Source: Bacillota bacterium (GTDB lineage Bacteria; Bacillota; Dethiobacteria; DTU022; UBA8154). From it: a DNA stretch of 43,755 nucleotides. A program made the position numbers and the translations under genes. The DNA lies in the NCBI GenBank assembly GCA_029778075.1, contig JAKORA010000334.1, positions 1-43,755 of the forward strand. The letters run 5' to 3'. Below, one piece after another: positions 1-8,521 of the stretch. Under the pieces are notes generated by a model. The model saw only the letters and a program-made list of their open reading frames with translations. It ran no database searches and was not told where the DNA came from. Position 1 is the stretch's first letter; each line of letters opens with the position of its first letter.

Positions 1-609
1 ATTGAAGACTGGTCCAATGCCGCCGTCAGCATGCGCTACCTGGCCGGGGCGTTAAATCTGCCTTTTATGGCTATACGCTCCATGCTGGGCTCAGATATAC
101 TTAAATACAACAAAAGAATAAAAACTATCGATGATCCGTATGAAGGAAAACCAGTGGCACTGGTGCCTGCCGCCAAGCCAGATGTAGCCATAATACACGT
201 CCAGCGCGCCGACGTCATGGGTAATGCCCAGGTCTGGGGCTTCACAGGCAATGATGAAAATAAAGTCCGGGCAGCCAAGCATACCATCATCACCTGCGAG
301 GAAATCGTCTCCTCTGAAGAGATCAGGAGAAACGCCAATTTAACCATTATCCCCTTTTATTGTGTGGATGCGGTGGTCCAGGTGCCCTACGGGTGTCACC
401 CACAGTCCTGCTACGGCTACTATGCTTACGATGTGCTCTTCTGCGGGGAGTATCACCAGGCCAGCAGCACCCGCGATGGGTTCCTGCAATGGCTGGATAC
501 CTATGTATACGGATGTAAGGACCACTGGGACTACTGTGCGAAGGTGGGCTGGCACCGGCTGCGTAAACTGACCTACCTGGAACGCCAATTTAACTGCATT
601 CGTGCCTAA
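1..609 (+). CDS. gctA: Glutaconate CoA-transferase-type subunit A (partial, 5' end outside window)
   Basis: This is the alpha subunit of a class I CoA-transferase resembling glutaconate CoA-transferase, which moves CoA from acetyl-CoA to a dicarboxylate. The reading frame is open from base 1 (IEDWSNAAVS then MRYLAGALNL), so the start lies upstream of the window; about 202 codons are present and the TAA is at 607-609. It is followed directly by the beta subunit, as in gctAB pairs. The fold assignment rests on overall similarity to GctA (LPFMAIRSMLGSDI and PYGCHPQSCYGYYAYD segments). The true substrate (glutaconate, glutarate or another acyl group) cannot be told from sequence. Confidence 0.85.
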   Translation: MEDWSNAAVSMRYLAGALNLPFMAIRSMLGSDILKYNKRIKTIDDPYEGKPVALVPAAKPDVAIIHVQRADVMGNAQVWGFTGNDENKVRAAKHTIITCEEIVSSEEIRRNANLTIIPFYCVDAVVQVPYGCHPQSCYGYYAYDVLFCGEYHQASSTRDGFLQWLDTYVYGCKDHWDYCAKVGWHRLRKLTYLERQFNCIRA

Positions 610-634
610 CATTAAAGGAGAGGTGAGCCGTCTT

Positions 635-1483
635 ATGAAGGAACGTAGCTATACACCGGGTGAAATGATGGCGATTATGACCTGTAAAGAATTTAGGGAC
701 TGGGAAATCGCCTTTGTAGGCATCGGTATTCCCCTGATAGCCGGAATACTGGCCAAGCGTTTCCATGCTCCGCATTTAAGTCTGGTTTACGAATCCGGCT
801 GCATCGGACCTGAAAAATTGAGAGTTGATTTTAACGTTGGAGACTCCTCGGCCGCTGACTATGCCTTGAGCCTTACTTCTGAGTGGCGTGTATTCGGAGA
901 TCTGCAGCGCGGGTTTTACGACGTGGGGGTCCTGGGTGCCGCCCAGATCGACCGCTTCGGGAACCTGAATACTACCGCTATTTTCGGGGATAGGGATTAC
1001 TTTACACCTCTAGTGCGCCTGCCCGGCAGCGGTGGTGGTAACGATATCGGTTCCTCGGTAGGACGTGTAGTTGTAATGATGCGGCTGGGGAGAAACCGTT
1101 TTGTAAAAAAGGTGGATTATCTGACCACACCGGGCTTCTTGGACGGCAGCCCGGGAGCACGGGAACGGGCTGGGTTGCTTGGTAATGGCCCCTCGGCAGT
1201 GGTTACCGACAAAGCCCTTTTCTATTTTGATCCCTCAACAAGGGAGATGTACCTGGACACCCTCTACCCCGGAGTAACACTGGAGGAGGTTAGAGCTTCA
1301 GTCGATTGGGAGCTCAAGATTGCCGAAAACCTGAAGACAGCGCCCCCCCCTACTGAGGCGGAACTAAACGCTTTAAGGGCTGCGGACCCCGCTAACCTGA
1401 TTATGGGCGGCGTCAGCGAGCGGGAGAAACTTGACGGAATCGACGCCTATGTTAACCTGACCTTAAACTACGCCCGAAAATAA
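635..1483 (+). CDS. gctB: Glutaconate CoA-transferase-type subunit B
   Basis: This is the beta subunit, which carries the catalytic glutamate of class I CoA-transferases; the likely residue is the Glu in VYESGCIGP near residue 52, which forms the covalent CoA thioester. The glycine-rich segment LPGSGGGNDIGSS matches the family. I start at ATG 635 because AAAGGAGAGG lies about 11 nt upstream. The frame is open back to a GTG at 602, which would overlap the gctA stop. The product is 282 aa, close to known GctB (about 266). A strong terminator follows at 1510-1547, so gctB ends the transcript. The pair probably acts on a CoA thioester of amino-acid or aromatic degradation (inference). Confidence 0.87.
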   Translation: MKERSYTPGEMMAIMTCKEFRDWEIAFVGIGIPLIAGILAKRFHAPHLSLVYESGCIGPEKLRVDFNVGDSSAADYALSLTSEWRVFGDLQRGFYDVGVLGAAQIDRFGNLNTTAIFGDRDYFTPLVRLPGSGGGNDIGSSVGRVVVMMRLGRNRFVKKVDYLTTPGFLDGSPGARERAGLLGNGPSAVVTDKALFYFDPSTREMYLDTLYPGVTLEEVRASVDWELKIAENLKTAPPPTEAELNALRAADPANLIMGGVSEREKLDGIDAYVNLTLNYARK

Positions 1484-1509
1484 TACGTAACAACAAGACT
1501 ACGAAAAGC

Positions 1510-1547
1510 GGGAACTGGTAAGGCGAAAAGCTTTACCAGTTCCCTTT
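1510..1547 (+). terminator. Rho-independent terminator after gctB
   Basis: A 12-bp stem (GGGAACTGGTAA paired with TTACCAGTTCCC) with a short G/C-A-rich loop is followed by TTTT. It lies 27 nt after the gctB stop and 18 nt before the end of the convergent trmL, so it may serve both strands. Confidence 0.85.
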
Positions 1548-1564
1548 TAAAAGATGAATGGGTT

Positions 1565-2026
1565 TTATCTCATGCCGGGAAAGCCCTGCTGGCGAAGGGC
1601 CTCATAGAGGGCAACGGCAACTGCGTTGGAAAGATTCAAAGAACGCGGTATCCCCTCAATCATGGGGATCCTTACACAATTGTCGCCCCATTTCTCCAGT
1701 AATTCTGCAGGGAGTCCTGCCGTTTCCTTGCCGAAAATCAGGAAATCATTGGACAGGTAGCTTATTTCTGTATATCTTTTTTTACCCTTGGTGGTAAAAA
1801 AATAATAGTTACCGCCCCTGTTAAAGCTTAAAAAATCGTCAAAACCCTTGTAGTGGAATAAGCGTAGATGTGGCCAGTAATCGAGTCCGGCCCGGCGCAA
1901 ATAGCGATCTTCCAGGGAAAAGCCCAGTTTCCCGATAAGGTGCAACGTCGCTCCGGTCATCACACATGTCCGGGCAATATTTCCTGTATTCTGGGGGATT
2001 TCAGGTTCGACCAGTACCACATGCAT
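1565..2026 (-). CDS. trmL: tRNA (cytidine(34)-2'-O)-methyltransferase, SPOUT family
   Basis: TrmL methylates the ribose 2'-OH of the wobble base of certain leucine tRNAs using SAM. The 153-aa length and the motifs fit: the N-terminal MHVVLVEPEIPQNTGNIAR, FGKETAGLP in the middle, and the C-terminal knot segment IPMIEGIPRSLNLSNAVAVALYEA. These are typical of the SPOUT trefoil-knot cofactor site. The ATG at 2026 has GGGAGG just upstream and sits 4 nt after the stop of the preceding methyltransferase gene, so the two are co-transcribed and probably translationally coupled. Confidence 0.92.
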   Translation of the reverse strand: MHVVLVEPEIPQNTGNIARTCVMTGATLHLIGKLGFSLEDRYLRRAGLDYWPHLRLFHYKGFDDFLSFNRGGNYYFFTTKGKKRYTEISYLSNDFLIFGKETAGLPAELLEKWGDNCVRIPMIEGIPRSLNLSNAVAVALYEALRQQGFPGMR

Positions 2027-2029
2027 TAG

Positions 2030-2785
2030 TTAATCCTCCCGGCGGGCAACGCAGAATATATTTCGATCCTGCGCTGACGGTTTTTCCAGGCTGAAAGCTC
2101 TGTAGCTGGCTTCCAACTGCCAGCCGCTCCGGGCAAGCAGGGGCTCGAGCTCCTCAAGGGAATAAGAGCGTTCCCTGTGCTCCTCGCGTATCCTGGTATA
2201 TAACCCATTACCCTCGTGGATAAAAGCCGTCAGCTTTATTTTCCATATTTTATCTCCCGGCTCCAGGCAACTCTCCCAGACCAGGGTAAACTCCTCATCT
2301 TCCAGCCAGGAAATTTCGGGCGAAGTGCTGGCAGGCAGCTTCTCTACCCGGTTAATGTTAAAAATAAAATATCCTCCCGGGCGTACAGCAGAACGTATGG
2401 CGGTAAAAGCGTTTAACAAATCCCTTTCGTTAAGCAGGTAGTTCAAGCCGTCTTGATAGAGCACCGCCACATCTGCAGAAAAGGGCAGCTTAAGGGTGCG
2501 CATATCCTGCTGGTAAAAGTCTATTTCCAGGCCCATTTTTTCTGCCTTTTGCCTGGCCGCCTCCAGCATTTCTGCGGAGATATCCACCCCGCAAACGCTG
2601 TAACCTCTTTGGGCCCACGGCAAGGTAGAATTACCGGTTCCGCAGGCCAGATCGAGAACTTTCCGGCATGGTTCTATTTTAAAATACCCGAATAGCTGCT
2701 CCAGGTAGTCAGCCCACTCCTGGTAATTTACACCACTCAACAGGTAGTCGTAGATGCGGGCCAGTCCTTTGTAGGGCTGCTGCAT
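2030..2785 (-). CDS. Class I SAM-dependent methyltransferase
   Basis: This is a 251-aa Rossmann-fold methyltransferase. Motif I is VLDLACGTGNSTL, followed by the acidic end of beta2 (VCGVDIS) and the motif SADVAVLYQDGLNYLL. The substrate is unknown; similar proteins are annotated as UbiE/YcgJ-type methyltransferases. I start at ATG 2785 (MQQPYKGLARIYDYL) because GGGGAGG lies just upstream. The longer frame to 2869 would translate the left end of the repeat at 2811-3032 and is not expected to be real. The gene is the first of a two-gene unit with trmL. Confidence 0.75.
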   Translation of the reverse strand: MQQPYKGLARIYDYLLSGVNYQEWADYLEQLFGYFKIEPCRKVLDLACGTGNSTLPWAQRGYSVCGVDISAEMLEAARQKAEKMGLEIDFYQQDMRTLKLPFSADVAVLYQDGLNYLLNERDLLNAFTAIRSAVRPGGYFIFNINRVEKLPASTSPEISWLEDEEFTLVWESCLEPGDKIWKIKLTAFIHEGNGLYTRIREEHRERSYSLEELEPLLARSGWQLEASYRAFSLEKPSAQDRNIFCVARRED

Positions 2786-2810
2786 GCTTGCCTCCCCAAG
2801 ATAATATGGA

Positions 2811-3032
2811 AATGGAGCAGCGATTGCTGTAGGCGAGAGCAACTTGTGGAGCGAAGTCAAAAAGTTCACGGCGAAGCGAAGGCCGGAGACGACCCTGCCG
2901 ACATGGACGTCGGCAGCCGGCCTCTGACCATGGATGGGAATTGGCCGGGTAGGTCGGCGGAGGCCTGAGCAAGCCGTAGAACTTTACGAGCGGAACTCGG
3001 AGCTCCGCCCACAGCAAATCGCTGCTTCCATT
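2811..3032. repeat. MITE-like repeat element A with terminal inverted repeats
   Basis: This 222-bp non-coding element lies between the Lon-type protease and methyltransferase genes. Its left end (AATGGAGCAGCGATTGCTGT, 2811-2830) is the near-exact inverse of its right end (3011-3032). In the centre is a perfect 8-bp hairpin (2895-2902 with 2909-2916). The inner modules recur elsewhere in the window: the left half is the reverse complement of the segment at about 32970-33058, and the right half (2940-3010) that of 32620-32695 and 24540-24610. There is no ORF of its own. It looks like a non-autonomous mobile repeat; no transposase is present here. Confidence 0.75.
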
Positions 3033-3046
3033 ATTATTGGAAATAA

Positions 3047-5509
3047 CTACTGTTCGTCATCGGGCTCCTGGCGGTTATTATGATCTTTGCTCTCGCTGTT
3101 TTGAGTATCTGCCTTTTCCCGTTCACCTGATTGTTTGCCCAGTGCTTCATGGAATTCCCTTAATTTTTTCTCGACGAGATAATTAATTGTCCCCTCGGGA
3201 TATTTCCCGTCTTCACCCCGTTCGCCTGCCGGTATCCCCGTCAGTATAGAGATACCCTCATCTACTGTTTTGACGGCATAAATATGAAATTTGCCGTCGC
3301 GGACAGCCTCCACGATTTCATCGTCGAGCATCAAGTTTACAATATTTTGATGGGGAATAATAACCCCCTGATCTCCGGTCAGGCCTTTAAGTTTGCAAGC
3401 GGCAAAAAAGCCTTCAATTTTTTGGGTAATACCCCCTACCGGTTGTATTTCACCTTTCTGGTTTACAGAGCCACTCACGGCAATGTTCTGCTTAATCGGG
3501 ACGCCGCTGAGGCTGGAAAGCAGGGCATATAGCTCGGTGCTTGAAGCGCTGTCCCCGTCCACCCCTTCGTAGGACTGTTCAAAGCAAATACTTGCTGACA
3601 AGGTCAGGGGAATTTTTTGGGCATATTTCTGTCCCAGGTAGCCGCTAATTATCATAACACCCTTGTCATGAATGCGGCCACTCATCTTGCTTTCCCTTTC
3701 AATGTTGACAATCCCCCTGCGTCCCAGGAAGGTAGAAGCAGTAATACGGGAAGGACGGCCGAAGATATAGTCCCCCAGATTTAAAACGGCAAGGCCGTTA
3801 ATCTGGCCTACTTTTTCACCTGACAAATCAAGTAGTATCTGTCCCTCCTCCACAAGCTCCAGAAGCTTTTTCTCATACTTGTCAGAGCGAAAAGTCTTTT
3901 CCTTAATAGCTTTTTCGACATGGCTTTTGCTTACATATCTGGCTCCTTCCATCCTGGCCCAGGCATCGGCTTCATAAAGAATCTCCACAATGTCGTTAAA
4001 GCAAGTGGTAAGCTTCTCCTGGTGATCCGCCAGGCGCGAGCTATATTCCATAACCCTGGCGACCCCCGAGCGGTCAAAGTGCTTTAAACCCTCTCTCCGG
4101 CAGTGATTGGAGATAAAATTGGCCATTTTGGCGATATTTTCTGCTGATCGTTCCATAACGGTATCAAAATCCGCTTTAACTTTAAACAGTTTGCGGAAGT
4201 CCTCGTCATAACGGTAAAGAAGCTGGTAAAGCAGAGGATTGCCGATCAGAATAACTTTAACATCCAGAGGAATGGGTTCGGGTTTCAAAGTGGACATGGC
4301 TAAAAGGGCATACTGTTCGCCAATGGTTTCTATGCGAATTTCTCTTGTCTTCAAAACGCGCTTTAAGGCCTCCCAGGACTGGAGATTGAGCAAAACATCG
4401 TTGGCCTGCAGTATCAAGTAGCCTCCATTAGCCCTGTGCAGCGCCCCGCTTCTAATCATTGTAAAGTCAGTGGTAATCATTCCCATCCTGTTTTCATGCT
4501 CCACCCGGCCGACAAGATTGTAGTAGGTGGGATTGGGCTCCACCACAACAGGGGCGCCTCCAGTGTCCCGATTATCAATAAAGAGATTGACGGCATACTT
4601 TTTCGCAGCAGCATCGGGCCCCCTCTTTAACCAGAAAAAGGGGAACTGTTTGTCGTCCTCCTCCTCATCTTTAAAATCACCCAGATTTTCCAGGACATCC
4701 GCTTTAAGTGCTTCCAGGTAACTTAAAACCTTGGGGAAATCCTTGTATTTTTCTTTTAACTCATCAATTAAATGCCCTACTGCCTGCAAGCCTGTTTGAT
4801 ATTCCAACTCCTTGAAGCGGTCTTTAATATTTTTTTCTTCGTTTTGAATAAGCCTGACGATTTCCATGGCTTTTAGCTGGACCTCGGTAGACTTTTTCTC
4901 CAACTCTTCTCTTTGTGATTGCTCCAGTTGGTTGTACTCCTCCTCGCTCATTTCCCTTCCCTCTTTTAGAGGTATAGTTAAAAAGCCTGTTCCGGTCTTT
5001 TTCAATACAAAACCATTTTCCTGGGCAACCCTGTTTAATTTCTCCACTAAAGCGCTCCTGATCTCCTGGAACTCTTTAAAAATAGCCCCTTTCTGCCTTT
5101 CGTACTCCTCTGATTTAAATACTTTAGGAATCTCTTCCTTTAATTCTTCCAAAAGATTGTCAATATCCCTGGCAAAGACGCTGCCTTTACCCGCCGGCAG
5201 GTTCAAGGCCATGGGTTCACTGGGATTTTTAAAGTTATAGAGGTAGCACCAGTCATCAGGAACAGGCTCCCTCTTGGCAACTTCCCGGGCAATGGAGTGG
5301 GCATAGCTGGTTTTTCCTGTTCCGGTAATACCGGTCATAAAAATATTGTAACCGTGCCTTTTAATATTCAGGCCGAAATTCATGGCCTTAACGGCTCTTT
5401 CCTGCCCGATAATATCTTCCAGCGGTTTTATCTCCTCAGTCGTTTCAAACTCAAACATAAGAGGGTCGCATTTTTTTACCAGTTGTTCAGCTTCCAGCCT
5501 GCTGTGCAC
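3047..5509 (-). CDS. Lon-type ATP-dependent protease (COG1067-like)
   Basis: This is an 820-aa cytosolic AAA+ serine protease of the Lon superfamily, S16 clan. The N-terminal P-loop is GITGTGKTS near residues 60-68. The proteolytic domain is C-terminal, with Ser654 in DGDSASSTE and Lys697 in GGITQKIEG. The 43-residue Ser-Lys spacing equals that of E. coli Lon (679/722). A long charged, probably coiled-coil insertion occupies about residues 115-280. I choose GTG 5509 because AAGGAGG lies 9 nt upstream; the frame extends to 5563 without a ribosome site. It differs from classical LonA in lacking the LAN domain. Its targets are unknown. Confidence 0.88.
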   Translation of the reverse strand: MHSRLEAEQLVKKCDPLMFEFETTEEIKPLEDIIGQERAVKAMNFGLNIKRHGYNIFMTGITGTGKTSYAHSIAREVAKREPVPDDWCYLYNFKNPSEPMALNLPAGKGSVFARDIDNLLEELKEEIPKVFKSEEYERQKGAIFKEFQEIRSALVEKLNRVAQENGFVLKKTGTGFLTIPLKEGREMSEEEYNQLEQSQREELEKKSTEVQLKAMEIVRLIQNEEKNIKDRFKELEYQTGLQAVGHLIDELKEKYKDFPKVLSYLEALKADVLENLGDFKDEEEDDKQFPFFWLKRGPDAAAKKYAVNLFIDNRDTGGAPVVVEPNPTYYNLVGRVEHENRMGMITTDFTMIRSGALHRANGGYLILQANDVLLNLQSWEALKRVLKTREIRIETIGEQYALLAMSTLKPEPIPLDVKVILIGNPLLYQLLYRYDEDFRKLFKVKADFDTVMERSAENIAKMANFISNHCRREGLKHFDRSGVARVMEYSSRLADHQEKLTTCFNDIVEILYEADAWARMEGARYVSKSHVEKAIKEKTFRSDKYEKKLLELVEEGQILLDLSGEKVGQINGLAVLNLGDYIFGRPSRITASTFLGRRGIVNIERESKMSGRIHDKGVMIISGYLGQKYAQKIPLTLSASICFEQSYEGVDGDSASSTELYALLSSLSGVPIKQNIAVSGSVNQKGEIQPVGGITQKIEGFFAACKLKGLTGDQGVIIPHQNIVNLMLDDEIVEAVRDGKFHIYAVKTVDEGISILTGIPAGERGEDGKYPEGTINYLVEKKLREFHEALGKQSGEREKADTQNSESKDHNNRQEPDDEQ

Positions 5510-5729
5510 CTTTTTCTCCTCCTTCCGGTACGTTCTATGCTTTACTAAATTTAAGAGTGTCACTTTAACTAACTAATTTTCTTTTTTCTTTCCTTATTTT
5601 CCTGTCAGAAGCAGAAAATTTTTATTTAGTTTCTCCTGAAAAATTGTTCTTTGAAAACTATATCTATAACCAATAACCTACAATAATCATATTCGAAGCT
5701 ATTACCTACCGGATATTGCTAATTTACTA

Positions 5730-5776
5730 TGCCAGTTGGGCAATCCTTTGCAAAGGATTTTGCCGGCAGACTGGCA
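5730..5776. other. 47-nt imperfect palindrome
   Basis: TGCCAGT (5730-5736) pairs with ACTGGCA (5770-5776). Inside it, AATCCTTTGCAAAGGATT is a perfect 18-bp palindrome. No T-run follows. It could be an operator or RNA hairpin for the divergent Lon-type gene; the role is unknown. Confidence 0.55.
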
Positions 5777-5882
5777 GTGAGCCTTATCTAACACGGTACT
5801 CGAAGCACAACCCTTCTATGAACCGCAGTCTGCAAATATGATCCGGGAAAGGTAACTCTTTCTAGCAGTCGAGCTGTCAGGC

Positions 5883-5911
5883 TTGACATTCTACAATCAA
5901 AGTTATAGAAT
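5883..5911 (+). promoter_or_regulatory. Sigma-A type promoter for the acyl-CoA synthetase transcript
   Basis: A perfect -35 TTGACA (5883-5888), a 17-bp spacer and a -10 TAGAAT (5906-5911) are visible on the plus strand. The next plus-strand gene starts at 6268, giving a leader of about 350 nt. An 8-bp stem (GAGATCAG 5919-5926 with CTGATCTC 5968-5975) begins right at the predicted start of the transcript. Confidence 0.7.
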
Positions 5912-6150
5912 CGAGCATGAGATCAGTTAACTTAAGCTTGCAAAAGGTACCCTATTTAATACTGTCGCTGATCTCCTAAACCGGAAGTTTTTAAAAGGAA
6001 AGAGGTCTTAAATAGTTAACCCTGAAAAACACCTTATAAAATTCCTGAAAAATAGAAATGTTTGCCACCATATTATTTATGATGATGCAGGGAATACTAC
6101 CGGTAGTGAATAATCAGCGGGATCTGGGACAAAAAGGAGAACGTTTGCCC

Positions 6151-6267
6151 ATGAAGGAGTAACTATGAAGGAGGAGCAATTATGAAGTAGCAATTTAGGA
6201 AGCAATTATAAGGAGCAATGATGGAGCAATGATGGAGCAATTATGAGGAGCAACGAAGGGAGCAATT
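6151..6267 (+). repeat. Tandem SD-start codon micro-repeats with overlapping mini-ORFs
   Basis: Degenerate 11-14 nt units of the type GGAGCAATTATGA recur about eight times directly before the synthetase start. They create short ORFs, several with a good Shine-Dalgarno: ATG 6151 (MKE), 6165 (MKEEQL), 6182 (MK), 6218 (MMEQ), 6229 (MMEQL) and 6243 (MRSNEGSNYEGTIFEQTV). Several stops overlap the next start as ATGA. The last unit supplies the start of the main gene at 6268. Slippage expansion or a translational control device are both possible. Confidence 0.75.
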
Positions 6268-8520
6268 ATGAGGGAACAATATTTGAGCAAACTGTTTAAC
6301 CCAGAGAGTATTGCCGTAATAGGGGCTTCAAAGAAGCCGGAAAAAGTAGGATATGCCATCGTTAAAAATCTGCTGGAATGCGGCTATCCCGGCAAGATAT
6401 ATCCCATTAACCCACGGGAAGAACAGATTTTAGGGCTGCGCTGCTATAAAACGGTCAGTGAACTGTTATCCTCGAAGGAAAAAGGGGATCCCGTGGGTAT
6501 AGATTTGGCTGTCATCGCCATCCCCGCTTCCAGGGTGCTGGAAGCTGTAAAAGAATGTGCCGGAAACAATATTAACCTGGTAATCGTCATTACGGCAGGT
6601 TTCAAGGAAACAGGCCCTGAAGGCCTGGAACTGGAAAAGAAACTAACAGCATTCTGTCATGAGCATAAAATACGCCTTTTGGGACCAAACTGCGTTGGAG
6701 TGTTGCATACCCATACTCCTATTAACGCCTCTTTTTCCAGGGGTTTTCCGCAAAAAGGGCATATCTCCTTTATTTCCCAGAGCGGCGCCATGCTTGTTTC
6801 CATTATCGACTGGAGCAAAACAGCCGGCCTGGGGTTTTCCCACTTTGTCAGCCTCGGTAACAAAGCCGATCTAAACGAGATAGACTTTCTCGAATATTCC
6901 GGTTGGGACCCGACCACCAGAGTAATTTTGTGTTATCTTGAGGAAATCGCTGACGGACCAAAATTTTTAGAAACGGCCAGCCGTATTTCCACCCGCAAGC
7001 CAATTATTGTCCTCAAAGCCGGCTCCAGTCCCGCCGGAGCAAGAGCCGCTACCTCCCATACAGGAGCCCTGGCCGGTTCCGATAGCGCTTATAACGCCGC
7101 CTTCAAACAAAGCGCCGTGCTTAGGGCCGAAAACATGGAAGAGCTGTTCGATATGGCTTTTGCTTTCGCCAACCAGCCCCTTCCCCAAGGTAACAGAATT
7201 GCTGTCGTAACGAATTCCGGAGGACCGGGCATTTTAACAACAGACTGTATAGAAAAGATGGGGCTGCATATGGCCCGCTTTACGGCGGAGACCTCCCAGC
7301 AGCTGAGAACTTTTTTGCCGCCCGAAGCCAGTATTTACAACCCGGTGGATGTCCTGGCGGATGCCCCGGCCGAACGCTACCGTTTTGCTCTGGAAAAAGC
7401 CCTCTCCGATCCACAGGTGGACGGAGTTATTGTTTTGCTGTGCCCGACGGCCACAACAGATCCCCGGGAAATAGCGCACAGTATCCTGGAAATAAGAAAA
7501 GAACTTCCGGAAAAACCGCTTCTGTCCGTTTTTATAGGCGGGAAGGAAATCCAGGAAGCACAAAACATCCTCAGGGAGGGGCGAATACCCTGCTATACTT
7601 TTCCGGAAAGAGCGGTTGCCGCCATGGCAGGCATGGTCAGGTACTATAGAAACAGTGCCGCGTTGCGTGAAAAAACAGAACTCCTAAAAAAGACAGCTAA
7701 AAAGGCGCAAAGGGAGCCGGAACCGCATTGCCCGGTATATAATACAGCGCAAGTTAAAGCCACCTTTTATGACGCGTTAAGAGAAAGAAGAGTGGTTCTC
7801 CTGGGACATGAAGGTATCAAGGTTCTCTCTGCGTTCAAAATCCCGGTGGCACCCATCAAGCTCGCCAAAGACGCAGAGGAGGCGGCACGGATAGCTGAAG
7901 AAGTGGGTTTTCCCGTCGTTCTCAAAATAGCCTCCCCCAAAATCCTACATAAGACTGACATTGGCGGGGTAGTTGTAGGGCTCGAAAACGGCAGGGAAGT
8001 AAAAAGGCACTTTGAAGAAATAATGCACAGGGTCCAGCGTTTTGTTCCTGATGCACCGTTTTACGGTATCGAAGTGCAAAAAATGATGCCTGCGGGAATG
8101 GAGATAATAATTGGCTCCTCTTATGATATTCAGTTCGGCCATTTGCTGGCTTTTGGACTCGGAGGCATATATGTAAATCTTTTCCAGGATTTTTCCCTAC
8201 GGCTGACTCAAAACCTGGAGGAATCAGACATCGATGAAATGATTAAAGAAACTAAAGCTTACCGCCTCTTGCGAGGGTTCAGGGGAAGCAATCCCCTGGA
8301 TATACAATCCTTAAAAGATACGCTTCTCAAGGCGGCACACCTGGTCACGACCTTCCCTGAAATCAGGGAGCTGGATATAAACCCTCTCCTTGTCTATGAA
8401 AAAGGGGTGTGTGCCGTTGATGTAAAAATTACTCTTTCTCATAATCTTGTGGATGATGTTCATCCGGTAGGGGAACGCGAAGAGCAATTAATCGAGCAAT
8501 TTGCAGAAAGGAGGAGCTGA
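6268..8520 (+). CDS. ADP-forming acetyl/acyl-CoA synthetase (fused alpha-beta)
   Basis: This enzyme converts acyl-CoA + ADP + Pi to acid + CoA + ATP, a one-step energy-conserving reaction of anaerobes (COG1042 type). The order in the 750 aa is CoA-binding domain (residues 1-130, VIGASKKPEKVGYAIVKNL), succinyl-CoA-ligase-like domains with the phospho-histidine segment SHTGALAGSD near 257, and an ATP-grasp domain (about 510-735; FPVVLKIASPKILHKTDIGG). The start ATG 6268 follows GGGAGCAATT, the last unit of the micro-repeat array. It is followed by a DRTGG protein, with which it is probably co-transcribed. The acyl substrate (acetate, benzoate or another) is not determined. Confidence 0.9.
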   Translation: MREQYLSKLFNPESIAVIGASKKPEKVGYAIVKNLLECGYPGKIYPINPREEQILGLRCYKTVSELLSSKEKGDPVGIDLAVIAIPASRVLEAVKECAGNNINLVIVITAGFKETGPEGLELEKKLTAFCHEHKIRLLGPNCVGVLHTHTPINASFSRGFPQKGHISFISQSGAMLVSIIDWSKTAGLGFSHFVSLGNKADLNEIDFLEYSGWDPTTRVILCYLEEIADGPKFLETASRISTRKPIIVLKAGSSPAGARAATSHTGALAGSDSAYNAAFKQSAVLRAENMEELFDMAFAFANQPLPQGNRIAVVTNSGGPGILTTDCIEKMGLHMARFTAETSQQLRTFLPPEASIYNPVDVLADAPAERYRFALEKALSDPQVDGVIVLLCPTATTDPREIAHSILEIRKELPEKPLLSVFIGGKEIQEAQNILREGRIPCYTFPERAVAAMAGMVRYYRNSAALREKTELLKKTAKKAQREPEPHCPVYNTAQVKATFYDALRERRVVLLGHEGIKVLSAFKIPVAPIKLAKDAEEAARIAEEVGFPVVLKIASPKILHKTDIGGVVVGLENGREVKRHFEEIMHRVQRFVPDAPFYGIEVQKMMPAGMEIIIGSSYDIQFGHLLAFGLGGIYVNLFQDFSLRLTQNLEESDIDEMIKETKAYRLLRGFRGSNPLDIQSLKDTLLKAAHLVTTFPEIRELDINPLLVYEKGVCAVDVKITLSHNLVDDVHPVGEREEQLIEQFAERRS

Positions 8521-8521
8521 C

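Larger units (their letters stand above)
5510..6267. other. 758-bp intergenic and leader region upstream of the acyl-CoA synthetase
   Basis: No gene is supported here. In order it contains the 5' side of the Lon-type gene, a 47-nt imperfect palindrome (5730-5776), a strong sigma-A promoter on the plus strand (5883-5911), a hairpin next to the predicted transcript start (5919-5975), an AT-rich stretch, and a cluster of SD-ATG micro-repeats (6151-6267). The predicted leader of about 350 nt is unusually long. Confidence 0.6.

Noticed and set aside
2786-2869. N-terminal extension of the methyltransferase
   Set aside because: It would translate the end of the repeat element, and the GGGGAGG site supports ATG 2785.
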